From Spirochaetales bacterium (GTDB lineage Bacteria > Spirochaetota > Spirochaetia > DSM-2461), in assembly GCA_016936555.1 (NCBI GenBank), contig JAFGXR010000101.1:1-45754 (forward strand): a stretch of 45,754 nucleotides of DNA. The letters run 5' to 3'. Shown piece by piece: positions 33,726 to 41,643 of the stretch. A program made the position numbers and the translations under genes. Position 1 is the stretch's first letter. The number at the start of each line of letters is the position of its first letter. The notes beneath the pieces are model-generated. The model was given only the letters and a program-made list of their open reading frames with translations, was not told where the DNA came from and ran no database searches.

Positions 33726-35285
33726 ATGGATTGGTTTTCTGACATTTATACTCACCCTCTTTTTTCCGGTCTCTCCCGGTCGGCGCTGAATCGATTATCG
33801 GAAGCGTTTTCCGAATATACCTGCGATGAAGGGGCCATCCTCTATTACAGGAATGACGGAAAGGGGGCTTTTTATCTCTTTCTCGAAGGGGAATTCTGCT
33901 CCGCAACGGCCGATAACAGCGTAAAGGAATTCTTTTTTCCCGGAGATTATACGGACCCTGAAGAAATCTTTGCAGACGAACCCTATTCCCGAACCATGAT
34001 TTCACGAAGCCCGGGCCGCTATCTCAAGCTGGAAAGAGAGGCTTTGGTCTCCCTGTCGGGGGAATTGAGAAACAGTGACTTTCAGATTCTGAGCCGGGCC
34101 CTGAAAATTCAGAAAAATGAGTGGAGTCGCAAAAAGCGGAAGACCGGGAATACAGCTCTGATCTGGCGTAAAAGCGGTTTCTATCTCTTTGAACGGCTTC
34201 AGTATCCCTTCTATATCTTTATGGCTATGGGACTGCTCCGGATGTTCTCTTTCTCCTTTCCTTATCAGACATGGTTTTTCAGGTCGGCATCGCTAATCCT
34301 CTTTACTTATTCCCTGACCTGTCTTTTCCTCTGGCTGGCGGAGAAATACACTCTGAAAGGGAGAGAATTGTCCTCACAGCGATTCAGTTTGAATCCTCCG
34401 GGGCTAAGAAGGATCACGCTTCCCGTCGATCAGATATGCGGAATAAAAGTGGAAAAGAAAAAACTGAAAAACCGCTTTTTCAATGTAGGTAATCTTCATA
34501 TTCAGACCGCCGCCGGAACGGTTCTGCTTATGGAGCATCTCGATCGTCCTCAGAAAATCGAGGAATCGATTTCCGCCTTTCTCGCCGCCGGGACCAGCCG
34601 TATGAAAGACCGGGACAGGGTTGAAATCCGCAAACGCATAGAAAAGCACTTTGAGGTCCCCGAAGATATTCACGGTATGGAAGAGGAGGAGAAGAAGACT
34701 GAAAAACCCGAAGAAATAATTTTCAGGAAGTCAGTATACTTTCTTTTCTTTTCAATCTGGTGGCAGATGCTGTCTTTCGGACTGATCATCGCTCTTTTCT
34801 GGATATTCAGGGATAGCGGTGGAGCCTATCTTCTTTTGACTCTTTTACCTTTTCTCGCTATTATGCTCTGGCGGCTACAGGACTGGAGAAATGATTTATA
34901 CAAAGTCGCCGGCGGCAAGATCATCGATATCAACAGAAAGCCCTTCGGAAAGAGCGAAATAACAAATCTGGCCGATATCGGCTATGTCACCAATATCAAA
35001 GCTGAAAAAAAAGGTGTTTTCCAGTACCTTTTTAATTTCGGAGATGTGGAAATCGAAACAGCCGGCGGAAAGCTTCTTTTTGAAACCGTTGCCGACCCCG
35101 TCTCTGTGCAGTATCTTCTTCTTCAACAGCGAGAGTTGTGGAAAGAGCATGAAATGAAGAAACAGAGAGACCGTCAATTCAATGATTTTCTGGTCTATTC
35201 GGAAATATACAAGCAGGCGGAAGAGCAGAACCGCCTCAATCGTTTAACTCCGCCATACGGGGGCGGAAGGAAACAGGGAGTTTAA
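33726..35285 (+). CDS. Cyclic-nucleotide-binding-domain protein with two membrane-PH modules
   Basis: Residues 1-~120 form a CAP_ED-like cNMP-binding fold (HPLFSGLSRSALNRLSEAF, FYLFLEGEF, then EEIFADEPYSRTMISRSPG where the phosphate-binding cassette would be). No DNA-binding domain follows. Two similar modules come instead: a pair of membrane helices (residues ~160-215 and ~340-385), each followed by a bacterial PH (bPH2/YdbS-like) domain, with RITLPVDQICGIKVEK...FNVGNLHIQTAAG and EITNLADIGYVTNIKAEK...FNFGDVEIETAGG as matching strands. The C-terminal ~40 residues are charged and helical. Ligand unknown; the cassette looks imperfect. It may sense a nucleotide and act at the membrane. SD GGTGAGG lies about 5 bases upstream. 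Confidence 0.82.
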   Translation: MDWFSDIYTHPLFSGLSRSALNRLSEAFSEYTCDEGAILYYRNDGKGAFYLFLEGEFCSATADNSVKEFFFPGDYTDPEEIFADEPYSRTMISRSPGRYLKLEREALVSLSGELRNSDFQILSRALKIQKNEWSRKKRKTGNTALIWRKSGFYLFERLQYPFYIFMAMGLLRMFSFSFPYQTWFFRSASLILFTYSLTCLFLWLAEKYTLKGRELSSQRFSLNPPGLRRITLPVDQICGIKVEKKKLKNRFFNVGNLHIQTAAGTVLLMEHLDRPQKIEESISAFLAAGTSRMKDRDRVEIRKRIEKHFEVPEDIHGMEEEEKKTEKPEEIIFRKSVYFLFFSIWWQMLSFGLIIALFWIFRDSGGAYLLLTLLPFLAIMLWRLQDWRNDLYKVAGGKIIDINRKPFGKSEITNLADIGYVTNIKAEKKGVFQYLFNFGDVEIETAGGKLLFETVADPVSVQYLLLQQRELWKEHEMKKQRDRQFNDFLVYSEIYKQAEEQNRLNRLTPPYGGGRKQGV

Positions 35286-35289
35286 TCAC

Positions 35290-36876
35290 ATGAAGAAAAG
35301 CCTACTCATTACAGCTTCTGTGCTGTTTTTCAATATATGTCTTTTTGCCGCAGGGGAGGAATTCCTCTACTTCCGTTCGGTCAGGCAGGACAGTATGTAC
35401 AGGATCCACGGGGTCTCTCCTTTGGACAGTGCCATGGAAAAAGAGATCAACAGCTATAAACTGGGGTTCACCGGAGGCAGACTTGTTTCGGTCGAGTATC
35501 TGATTAATGGCAGAGTCTCGCTTGATCCGGTTCTGGGCGCACAGGTCGTCACTGTGGAATATGAGGATAATTATATCCGGTACCGTTACAAAGACAGCGC
35601 CGGAAATCCTGTCCCCAACAACCGGACCGATGCCTATTCTCTGAGACTCAGGCTCGATGAGTGGGGGAAAACGACAGCGGTCTTTTATTATGACCGCCTG
35701 GGAAACCTCAAACCCAACAAGGACGGAGTTTCCGCGGAAATCTGGACTCTCGATAAAGAGGGGCGCCGCATCAGTTCATTTTTCCTCGATCCCTACGGGA
35801 ACCGGATTACCGATGCTCACGGTACTTTTCAGGATTTTTATAAATATGATGCCAGAGGGAATGTCATAGAACGGGGATCCTTCGGAAGGGACGGAAAGCC
35901 CGCGAACTCGACAAGAACCGGCATCGCCTTCTACGACTGGACCTGGGACAGCTCCGGCAATATGGTCCTGGAGCGACGGTTTGATAAGGACAGGAAGCCT
36001 GCGGTCGATAATACGGGGACATCAGCCTCTTCCTTTATCTATGATTCCATGGGCTATATGATGGAAAAAACCAATATGAATACGGCTTACCAGCCTTTCG
36101 AGGACAATCGGGGTGTCGCCACATATAAGTGGGACTACGACGAATACGGCAACCGTATCCGCGAGGAACACTACAGCCGCAGGGGAATTCTGACGGCGGA
36201 TGAACACGGCGTGACCATATATACATGGACCCATTACAAACAGGGGAATGAGCTGGAAATGTACAATCTCGACGCCGGCGGGAATCCGGTGGAGGATGAT
36301 ATGGGGCTGGCTTCATACCGGTGGATCTACGATGATATGGGGAACAAGCTCGAGGAGAAACATTACGGCCTCGATAATGAACTGAAAGAAGATCCCTGGG
36401 GCATTTCCATCTATAAATGGACATATAACGAAAGAGGGCTTATGACAGGTTCCGAGCACTATTCCGACTACAATGTGCTTATCAGGGATTCCATGGGTGT
36501 TGCGGTTATAAAATGGCAGTATGATGAGAAGGGCAACCGGGTCGCCGTCCGTTATTATGATGAAAATCTGGAAGCTGTAACCAATACGACCGGGGTTTTT
36601 ATGAAAACCTGGTCCTATGACAATTTCGGGTTTGTTCTGGAGGAACGGAACTTCGGACTTTACGGTCAGTTGAAAGCCGATAACAAAGGAGTGGCCATCA
36701 TCAAATGGGACCGCGATTACCGGGGCAAAGAGATCAGTGTGACCAATTACGGGATCGATGAGCAGATTGTCGAGAACGATGAGGGGATCGCCATGTCCCT
36801 ATTTGAATACGACAGATTGGGAAACCGCCTCAATGAAAAGAGATTCAGCAGAAAGAGCCTTTTAAGCGATAACTAG
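35290..36876 (+). CDS. Secreted protein of twelve 32-residue repeats (YD/RHS-like)
   Basis: A signal peptide (MKKSLLITASVLFFNICLFAA) is followed by ~120 residues of non-repeat sequence. From residue 146 to the end there are twelve tandem units of almost exactly 32 residues (one has 33). The consensus is G-[VI]-A-x3-W-x-Y-D-x2-G-N-x3-E-x2-[YF]-x9-D. The aromatic-Tyr-Asp...Gly-Asn core recalls YD repeats of RHS/teneurin shells, but the period is longer and no toxin domain follows. Probably periplasmic or outer-membrane and beta-rich. GGGAG lies 9 bases before the ATG; the gene is 4 bases after the PH-domain gene. Function unknown. Its TAG stop overlaps the ispF stop in CTAG (36873-36876). Confidence 0.8.
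   Translation: MKKSLLITASVLFFNICLFAAGEEFLYFRSVRQDSMYRIHGVSPLDSAMEKEINSYKLGFTGGRLVSVEYLINGRVSLDPVLGAQVVTVEYEDNYIRYRYKDSAGNPVPNNRTDAYSLRLRLDEWGKTTAVFYYDRLGNLKPNKDGVSAEIWTLDKEGRRISSFFLDPYGNRITDAHGTFQDFYKYDARGNVIERGSFGRDGKPANSTRTGIAFYDWTWDSSGNMVLERRFDKDRKPAVDNTGTSASSFIYDSMGYMMEKTNMNTAYQPFEDNRGVATYKWDYDEYGNRIREEHYSRRGILTADEHGVTIYTWTHYKQGNELEMYNLDAGGNPVEDDMGLASYRWIYDDMGNKLEEKHYGLDNELKEDPWGISIYKWTYNERGLMTGSEHYSDYNVLIRDSMGVAVIKWQYDEKGNRVAVRYYDENLEAVTNTTGVFMKTWSYDNFGFVLEERNFGLYGQLKADNKGVAIIKWDRDYRGKEISVTNYGIDEQIVENDEGIAMSLFEYDRLGNRLNEKRFSRKSLLSDN
35725..36873 (+). repeat. Tandem 96-base (32-codon) coding repeats, twelve units
   Basis: Each unit starts at the Gly of G[VIL]xxxxW. The unit length is conserved at 32 codons in eleven steps, one unit having 33. 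Protein-level similarity is clear while DNA has diverged, so the array is old rather than a recent slippage product. Confidence 0.85.
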
Positions 36877-37346
36877 TTCCCTGAGAGCAGCAGCGAGACA
36901 TAGGCTTCGACGGCTTCACCCCGGCCTACGGCGTCGACTTTTTCCTTCGTTTTTCCCTTCACGGAAATTTGTCTGACATCCGCACCGAGCGCCCCGGCTA
37001 TGGAGCTTCGGATTTCCTGCATATAGGGAAGCAGCTTCGGTTTTTCCAGGACAACCGTGCAGTCCAGGTTGACCAGACTGTAGCCTCTGTCCCTGACGAT
37101 TTCCATTGTTTTTCCAAGCAGAACGAGACTGCTGATATCCTTCCATTCTGAATCACCCGGGGGGAAGTGGCTTCCGATATCGCCCTCGGCTATAGCTCCG
37201 AATAAAGCATCGATAAGGGCATGAAGGAGCACATCGCCGTCCGAATGAGCCTCCTCTCCGAATCCGCAGGGGATATGCACCCCTCCGATCATCATCTTTC
37301 TTCCGGTTTTAAGCCTGTGAAGATCGTATCCGAACCCGATTCTCAT
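36873..37346 (-). CDS. ispF: 2-C-methyl-D-erythritol 2,4-cyclodiphosphate synthase
   Basis: Fifth enzyme of the MEP isoprenoid pathway, closing the cyclic diphosphate of MEcPP with loss of CMP. Metal ligands Asp8, His10 (GFGYDLHRL) and His42 are in place. EEAHSDGDVLLHALIDALFG, GDIGSHFPPGD and the C-terminal VGRGEAVEAYVSLLL are family motifs. ATG 37346 gives 157 residues, the usual size; the frame is open further upstream but only into ispD. Follows ispD by 4 bases. The AAGGGGAT in the end of ispD can serve as ribosome site. Separate ispD and ispF genes here, not the fused IspDF of some bacteria. Confidence 0.97.
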   Translation of the reverse strand: MRIGFGYDLHRLKTGRKMMIGGVHIPCGFGEEAHSDGDVLLHALIDALFGAIAEGDIGSHFPPGDSEWKDISSLVLLGKTMEIVRDRGYSLVNLDCTVVLEKPKLLPYMQEIRSSIAGALGADVRQISVKGKTKEKVDAVGRGEAVEAYVSLLLSGN

Positions 37347-37350
37347 TGCT

Positions 37351-38001
37351 TCAGAGATCCCCTTTATATGTGATTTTCCGATTGGCTGTAGCTCCGGGAA
37401 CGGTCGAAACCGGTCCTTTATAACGATCCCATAGCTCTGTGTCATCAATGGCGTTGTAGTTCTCTGCCCGCGCCTGCCGATGGGCGTCGAGAATGCCGGA
37501 AAAGCTGAATCCCTGAGGGGTCTGGGCCGATACCGTCTCTTCTCTCTTCAGATGCTGCCGGATAATACCCTTTCCGTCGATAACTTTCATGGCGTTAACG
37601 GAAGGGACGACCGGGACGGAAGACCCTGTGCTTTCCGTCTGCTCCAGTACGGTGACAACAAGCTCTTCGGTCAGCCAGGGCCGTGCGGCATCGTGAATCA
37701 GAACAACGCCGGGACTATCAGAAACAAGTGCTTCCAGTCCTCTGAAAACGGATTCCTGCCTGGTCGAACCCCCTTCGACAAATTGCAGGGGTACGGCAAT
37801 ATCCTTCAGTGCTTCCTGAAGGTAATCTCTATCGGGGAGAGAATAGGTTATAATAATTTTCTGAAATCTATCGGGATTGGCGAATGGCAGCACTGCCGCT
37901 TCAACAACTGTTCCTCCGCCGAAGGGAAGAAGCACTTTGTTCGTGCTTATCTCCATCCTGCTTCCGGAACCGGCCGCTGTGACAATGGCAGCGGCTCTCA
38001 T
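37351..38001 (-). CDS. ispD: 2-C-methyl-D-erythritol 4-phosphate cytidylyltransferase
   Basis: Third MEP-pathway enzyme, joining MEP and CTP to CDP-ME. The CTP-binding loop AAIVTAAGSGSRM is at the N-terminus, with the conserved Lys in STNKVLLPFGG. GGSTRQESVFRGLEAL, VLIHDAARPWL and SAQTPQGF are present. 216 residues, slightly short but complete. Its ATG overlaps the carD stop by one base (TAATG), so translation is coupled to carD. Confidence 0.95.
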   Translation of the reverse strand: MRAAAIVTAAGSGSRMEISTNKVLLPFGGGTVVEAAVLPFANPDRFQKIIITYSLPDRDYLQEALKDIAVPLQFVEGGSTRQESVFRGLEALVSDSPGVVLIHDAARPWLTEELVVTVLEQTESTGSSVPVVPSVNAMKVIDGKGIIRQHLKREETVSAQTPQGFSFSGILDAHRQARAENYNAIDDTELWDRYKGPVSTVPGATANRKITYKGDL

Positions 38002-38516
38002 TATTCGATCTCTGCTTCCAGTCTGCCGAAGATCATTTCTTCCGTCTCTTCGGTACTTTTTGAAAGGGATGAGGCGATCTCATCAATCAGCAGTTTTAAA
38101 GCCGTATCGAATATCTTGCGTTCGAGTATAGGCAGTTCTTTCACTTTGCTGCGGTGATAAAGCGAGCGCACAACCACGGCGATGTCGAGAACGCTTCCGC
38201 TTTTCAACAGGTCGAGATTCATCTGGTAGCGCATCTTCCAGTCACCTGTGACAGGCTCATTGGGCTGAGAGATCAGTTCAAGGGCTTTTTCGGAGTCTTT
38301 AACCGATACGATAGCCCTTATTCCCAGCTCTTCTGCTTTGTCTACGGGAACCATGACGGTCATATCGGAAACTTCGAGGTATATGTTATAGTAGAGAATT
38401 TCTTTCCCTTTGAATTCTTTCGTGAATATTTCCGTAATTTGTCCTACACCCTGAAGCGGATATACGATAGTCTGTCCCTCGGAGAAGAGGGTGTCATTGG
38501 CTGATTTTTTTTCCAT
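38001..38516 (-). CDS. carD: CarD-family RNA polymerase-binding regulator
   Basis: A Tudor-like RNA polymerase interaction domain (FSEGQTIVYPLQGVGQITEI... LYYNIYLEVSDMTVMVPVDKA) occupies residues ~10-75, followed by a helical C-terminal domain with the DNA-contacting region (DWKMRYQMNLDLLKSG). CarD stabilises open promoter complexes at sigma70-type promoters and is essential in several bacteria. ATG 38516 (MEKKSANDT, 171 residues) fits TTGACT-17-TATACT ending 7 bases upstream; a TTG at 38534 is possible but lies before the predicted transcript start. First gene of carD-ispD-ispF. Confidence 0.93.
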   Translation of the reverse strand: MEKKSANDTLFSEGQTIVYPLQGVGQITEIFTKEFKGKEILYYNIYLEVSDMTVMVPVDKAEELGIRAIVSVKDSEKALELISQPNEPVTGDWKMRYQMNLDLLKSGSVLDIAVVVRSLYHRSKVKELPILERKIFDTALKLLIDEIASSLSKSTEETEEMIFGRLEAEIE

Positions 38517-38523
38517 TATCGCC

Positions 38524-38552
38524 AGTATAAACAATTAATTTCGGCTAGTCAA
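38524..38552 (-). promoter_or_regulatory. Predicted carD-ispD-ispF promoter, leaderless geometry
   Basis: Minus strand TTGACT (38552-38547), 17 bp, TATACT (38529-38524), then 7 bases to ATG 38516. Both hexamers match consensus at five of six positions. Confidence 0.65.
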
Positions 38553-38596
38553 ATATGTCCCCTTCATTTATGCTTTAATCGGGAGCCTCCCTGGAG

Positions 38597-38625
38597 ACGA
38601 CAAAATGAAACAGATAAGGTAAAAT
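38597..38625 (+). promoter_or_regulatory. Predicted promoter of the FliL-like lipoprotein gene
   Basis: ACGACA (38597-38602), 17 bp, TAAAAT (38620-38625), then 6 bases to ATG 38632. No Shine-Dalgarno in the 6 bases. Confidence 0.5.
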
Positions 38626-38631
38626 AGTCCC

Positions 38632-39018
38632 ATGAAGAGACTTATTGTTCTGACGCTACTGCTGACAGCACTCTTTCTCAGCTGCTCAGAGAAAGAAAAC
38701 CCCATTAATTCCTACTATAAAAATATCCCCATGATACAGGGGATGACAAGGGATGTAAAACCCAAAGTCTACAATGTCAAAGTGGACCTGGGATATACCC
38801 AGGGCGATAAGAAAATTCAGACCGAACTCAACAAGCGGAAACAACAGCTCACCGATATCATACGTACTCTTCTCAGCTCTCTTGCCGAGGAGCAGTTTCT
38901 GATTGAAAATCAGCCGGAATTGCGGGAGATGATAAAAGAGGCGGTCAATGAGGTTCTCATCGAGGGAAAGATTACCGATGTCTATCTGCTGCAGCTTCAA
39001 GTTTTTGAGTATAACTGA
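38632..39018 (+). CDS. FliL-like lipoprotein
   Basis: 128 residues. MKRLIVLTLLLTALFLSC is a lipoprotein signal with Cys18 in place of the membrane helix of ordinary FliL. The rest follows the FliL C-terminal domain pattern: VDLGYTQGDKKIQTELNKRKQQLTDIIRTLLSSLAEEQF, then LREMIKEAVNEVLIEGKITDVYLLQLQVFEYN. FliL supports the flagellar stator and has a stomatin-like fold. Here there are no flagellar genes nearby, so this is a second, lipid-anchored member or a relative with another job. Leaderless-type promoter upstream. The 3' end overlaps the convergent oppA-like gene by 22 bases. Confidence 0.75.
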   Translation: MKRLIVLTLLLTALFLSCSEKENPINSYYKNIPMIQGMTRDVKPKVYNVKVDLGYTQGDKKIQTELNKRKQQLTDIIRTLLSSLAEEQFLIENQPELREMIKEAVNEVLIEGKITDVYLLQLQVFEYN

Positions 39019-40556
39019 TCGGCGGTTACGACTCCCGGTATCCTGAAATCCGATTTGAATTTCAGATATTTGAAGGGATGGATGTCCAGAACATTGGGAT
39101 ACCATCCGTCGATAAACCTCAGGTCTATGATATTCAGTGCGGGTGAGTGTCCAAGCGGCATCACCTGGGCGGTGTCGAGAAGGATCGTTTCCGCTTCGCT
39201 CATGAGTCTGTACCTTTCATCCGAATCTTCGGCCGATGATTTTCTGATTCTCTCATCATATTCATCATTGATAAAGCGGGCATCGTTAAGAGAACTGGTC
39301 TGAAGCCACATTTCCAGAAAGGTCATCGGGTCCGCATAGTCTCCGATCCATGTCAGGGCACCTATGGTATAATCGTCTTTTTTCAGAGAGTTGAAGTAGT
39401 AGGGGTAGGGCTCGCTGAGAATATTCACATCGATGTTCAGGTATTTCGTCCAGCTCTCCCGTATCATCTCGCCGATTGCCAGAATGCTTTCGGAACGGGG
39501 AAGCCTCAGCAGTATGGGCGGAAGTCCCTCTCCGTTTTCATAGCCCTCGTCTCTGAGGAGAGCCATGGCCTCATCGGGATCGCTGTTTTTTATGCCTTCG
39601 GCACTTGGGTAATCGGGGATGGCGGGGATCAGGGTGGAACCGGGAATCATCTGGAGAGAGCGGATTTTTTCCCAGGGGAGCAAAAGGGCCATTGCCTTGC
39701 GTACATTCCCGTTGCTCCAGACTGTATTCCTGTTGGAAAAGAAGAGATAGGTGGTTGAAAAGAGGGGATTGAAAACAATGGCTTCGTCGACGTTCAGAAC
39801 AGACAGATCAAAGCTGTCGGCAAGCCAGTCTCTTTCATCTCTGTTGAAAGCTATGGAATTCCCGGTTAAATCATCACTGAAAAATATGTTGATTTTCCCC
39901 ATATTGACGTTGTCCCTGTCCCAGTAGTTCTCATTTTTCCGCAAGACGAGTCTCTCTTCTCCGGTTTCCTCGATAAGGTATGGCCCATTGACGATCAGAT
40001 CGGTTCCTTCCGATTCGAAAAAGCGGGGATGGATGGGAGCGAAGGAATGATGACAGAGCACTTTCAGAAGATGGGGAGCCCTGTGTTCCAGTGTCACGGT
40101 AAGAACGCTCTCTGATTCCGCGACGATACCCACTTCGGAAGCCTCAGCCAGTCCTTCGCGGTAGGCGGCACCGTTTACGACCATATCAAGGAGGGAACCG
40201 TAATCAGAACCGCTTTCGGGAGACATTAGCCGGAGCCAGCTGGATCTGAAGTGTTCCGCTGTAAGCTTGTTTCCGTTGCTGTACCGAAGATCACTTCTGA
40301 GTTTGAAGGTGTATGTCAAACCATCATCGGAGACTTCCCATGACCGGGCTGCCGCCGGGAGTGGCTCGAGGGTTTTCGGGTGATAGGTCACCAGGCCTTC
40401 GAAGATGGCCGTATAGAGCTGGGCTTCCGTTGAGGTGAAGGTCTTATGGGGGTTGAAATTCATATCCACTCCGGAAAAAACAGCGGAGAATTCATCCTGC
40501 GCCCAGATTCCCGGGAATACTGTCAAAAAGATAAATGATATCAATAATTTCTTCAT
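38997..40556 (-). CDS. OppA-like extracellular peptide-binding protein (SBP family 5)
   Basis: Periplasmic or surface solute-binding protein for peptide/nickel-type ABC importers. A signal peptide MKKLLISFIFLTVFPGIWAQ has no lipobox Cys. Family 5 motifs follow in order: FNPHKTFTSTEAQLYTAIFEGLVTYHPKTLEPLPAAARSWEVSDDGLTYTFKLR, then LRYSNGNKLTAEHFRSSWLRL and NGPYLIEETGEERLVLRKNENYWDRDNV. 519 residues is normal. ATG 40556 has AGGA 6 bases upstream; the open frame to 40601 runs into the aldo/keto reductase gene. No permease or ATPase genes are adjacent, so it serves a transporter coded elsewhere or acts alone. Follows the aldo/keto reductase gene by 13 bases. Confidence 0.9.
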   Translation of the reverse strand: MKKLLISFIFLTVFPGIWAQDEFSAVFSGVDMNFNPHKTFTSTEAQLYTAIFEGLVTYHPKTLEPLPAAARSWEVSDDGLTYTFKLRSDLRYSNGNKLTAEHFRSSWLRLMSPESGSDYGSLLDMVVNGAAYREGLAEASEVGIVAESESVLTVTLEHRAPHLLKVLCHHSFAPIHPRFFESEGTDLIVNGPYLIEETGEERLVLRKNENYWDRDNVNMGKINIFFSDDLTGNSIAFNRDERDWLADSFDLSVLNVDEAIVFNPLFSTTYLFFSNRNTVWSNGNVRKAMALLLPWEKIRSLQMIPGSTLIPAIPDYPSAEGIKNSDPDEAMALLRDEGYENGEGLPPILLRLPRSESILAIGEMIRESWTKYLNIDVNILSEPYPYYFNSLKKDDYTIGALTWIGDYADPMTFLEMWLQTSSLNDARFINDEYDERIRKSSAEDSDERYRLMSEAETILLDTAQVMPLGHSPALNIIDLRFIDGWYPNVLDIHPFKYLKFKSDFRIPGVVTADQLYSKT

Positions 40557-40569
40557 TGCCGATCCTGTT

Positions 40570-41517
40570 TCAGGTCTTGTGGCGGAAGATATTCTCTTCA
40601 AGGGGGACCATAGGTCTGATCCTGTCAGAAAGATCGTTCAGCTCTTCCGTCAGTCTGCTGTCCATTGTGATAGAAAAGGGCTTCAGGTTTTCTTCAGTCT
40701 GAGACCTGTTTCTGCAACCCAGTATACTACAATCTATCAGTTCATTCTCTTTTGTCCATAAAATTGATGCCTGAGCCGGGGATAAATCGTTTTTTACGGC
40801 TATCTCCCGGAGGTTATTCATTTCTTTCTGAATCTCCGGGAAGACATCCCTGTCGAAAAGAACCAGTTTGCGCCGCCATTTATATTCCTCGCCTTCGGGG
40901 TACCGGGTAAACTTTCCCGTCAGAATCCCCTGAGCCAGAATGGAATAGGCCGCCGTGGTGATCCCTCTGGCACGGCAGAAGGGAATCAGCTCCTCTTCTT
41001 CTCTTCTCCAGATAAGGTTGTATCCGAACTGGGCGATATCGACAGTTCCGGCTTCCATGATCTCTCTGATTTGATTCACCGAAAAATTGCTGACGCCGAC
41101 GGCTCTGATTTTCCCTTCTCTTCTGTATTGCTCCAGAAGTTCCATGACAGGCCGCATGTCCGCACCACTGGCCGGCCAGTGAATATAGAAAATATCGATA
41201 TAATCGGTATTGAGTCTGCGCAGGCTTGTTTCAAAGCTTTTTGCAAAGACATCCGGTTCTTTGTAAAAGCACTTGTCGGCAATAATGTAATCTCCACGGT
41301 TTTTCCGCAATTGCTGTCCCAGCAGCATTTCAGCCCGGCCTTTGCCGTAAACAGGCGCTGTGTCAAAGTGATTGATTCCCGCTCTTGCGGCGGCTTGGAT
41401 CGCTTTAACCGAATCGCTGTGGTTCTGCGGGCCCCAGTAGTCTCCTCCCAGAGCCCAGGTGCCGAAGACCGCCTCCGTGCCGACTAGTCCACTCTGTCCT
41501 ATATTAATTTTTTTCAT
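40570..41517 (-). CDS. Aldo/keto reductase
   Basis: NAD(P)H-dependent carbonyl reductase on a TIM barrel, 315 residues. The catalytic tetrad is visible: Asp and Tyr in HFDTAPVYGKGRAE, Lys in IIADKCF, His in YIHWPA. The NADP-binding C-terminal loop ILGCRNRSQTEENL is typical of the YdhF/perakine-like AKR branch. Substrate not predictable. The start ATG 41517 is preceded by TATAAA ending 6 bases upstream and no Shine-Dalgarno. Leads a two-gene unit with the OppA-like protein. Confidence 0.93.
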   Translation of the reverse strand: MKKINIGQSGLVGTEAVFGTWALGGDYWGPQNHSDSVKAIQAAARAGINHFDTAPVYGKGRAEMLLGQQLRKNRGDYIIADKCFYKEPDVFAKSFETSLRRLNTDYIDIFYIHWPASGADMRPVMELLEQYRREGKIRAVGVSNFSVNQIREIMEAGTVDIAQFGYNLIWRREEEELIPFCRARGITTAAYSILAQGILTGKFTRYPEGEEYKWRRKLVLFDRDVFPEIQKEMNNLREIAVKNDLSPAQASILWTKENELIDCSILGCRNRSQTEENLKPFSITMDSRLTEELNDLSDRIRPMVPLEENIFRHKT

Positions 41518-41523
41518 AACTAT

Positions 41524-41552
41524 TTTATAGCGAATCGCCTATTAAAAATCCA
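41524..41552 (-). promoter_or_regulatory. Predicted promoter of the aldo/keto reductase gene
   Basis: Minus strand TGGATT (41552-41547, weak), 17 bp, TATAAA (41529-41524), then 6 bases to ATG 41517. Confidence 0.4.
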
Positions 41553-41569
41553 TATCACCTTTTCTATGG

Positions 41570-41597
41570 TTGACTCAGATAGCCACGTTGTTATTAT
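41570..41597 (+). promoter_or_regulatory. Predicted promoter of the DAHP synthase-prephenate dehydratase gene
   Basis: TTGACT (41570-41575), 16 bp, TATTAT (41592-41597). This leaves a leader of about 40 bases with the ribosome site GAGGAG near 41632-41637. I see no leader peptide rich in Phe and no attenuator stem. Confidence 0.5.
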
Positions 41598-41643
41598 TGT
41601 GATATTATCCGCAGAAACAGATCGCGGCTCAGAGGAGATATAT

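Noticed and set aside
32767-34005. A 412-codon minus-strand frame opposite the EamA transporter and the start of the PH-domain gene.
   Set aside because: Low-complexity charged translation with no motif; it crosses two well-supported plus-strand genes and the heptad repeat.
37347-37448. N-terminal extension of IspF.
   Set aside because: IspF proteins begin at MRIGFGYD; the extension lies in the ispD coding region.
41598-41643. The leader of the DAHP synthase fusion gene was examined for a Phe attenuator or T-box.
   Set aside because: The leader is only about 40 bases, with no Phe-codon run, no T-box sequence and no terminator stem.
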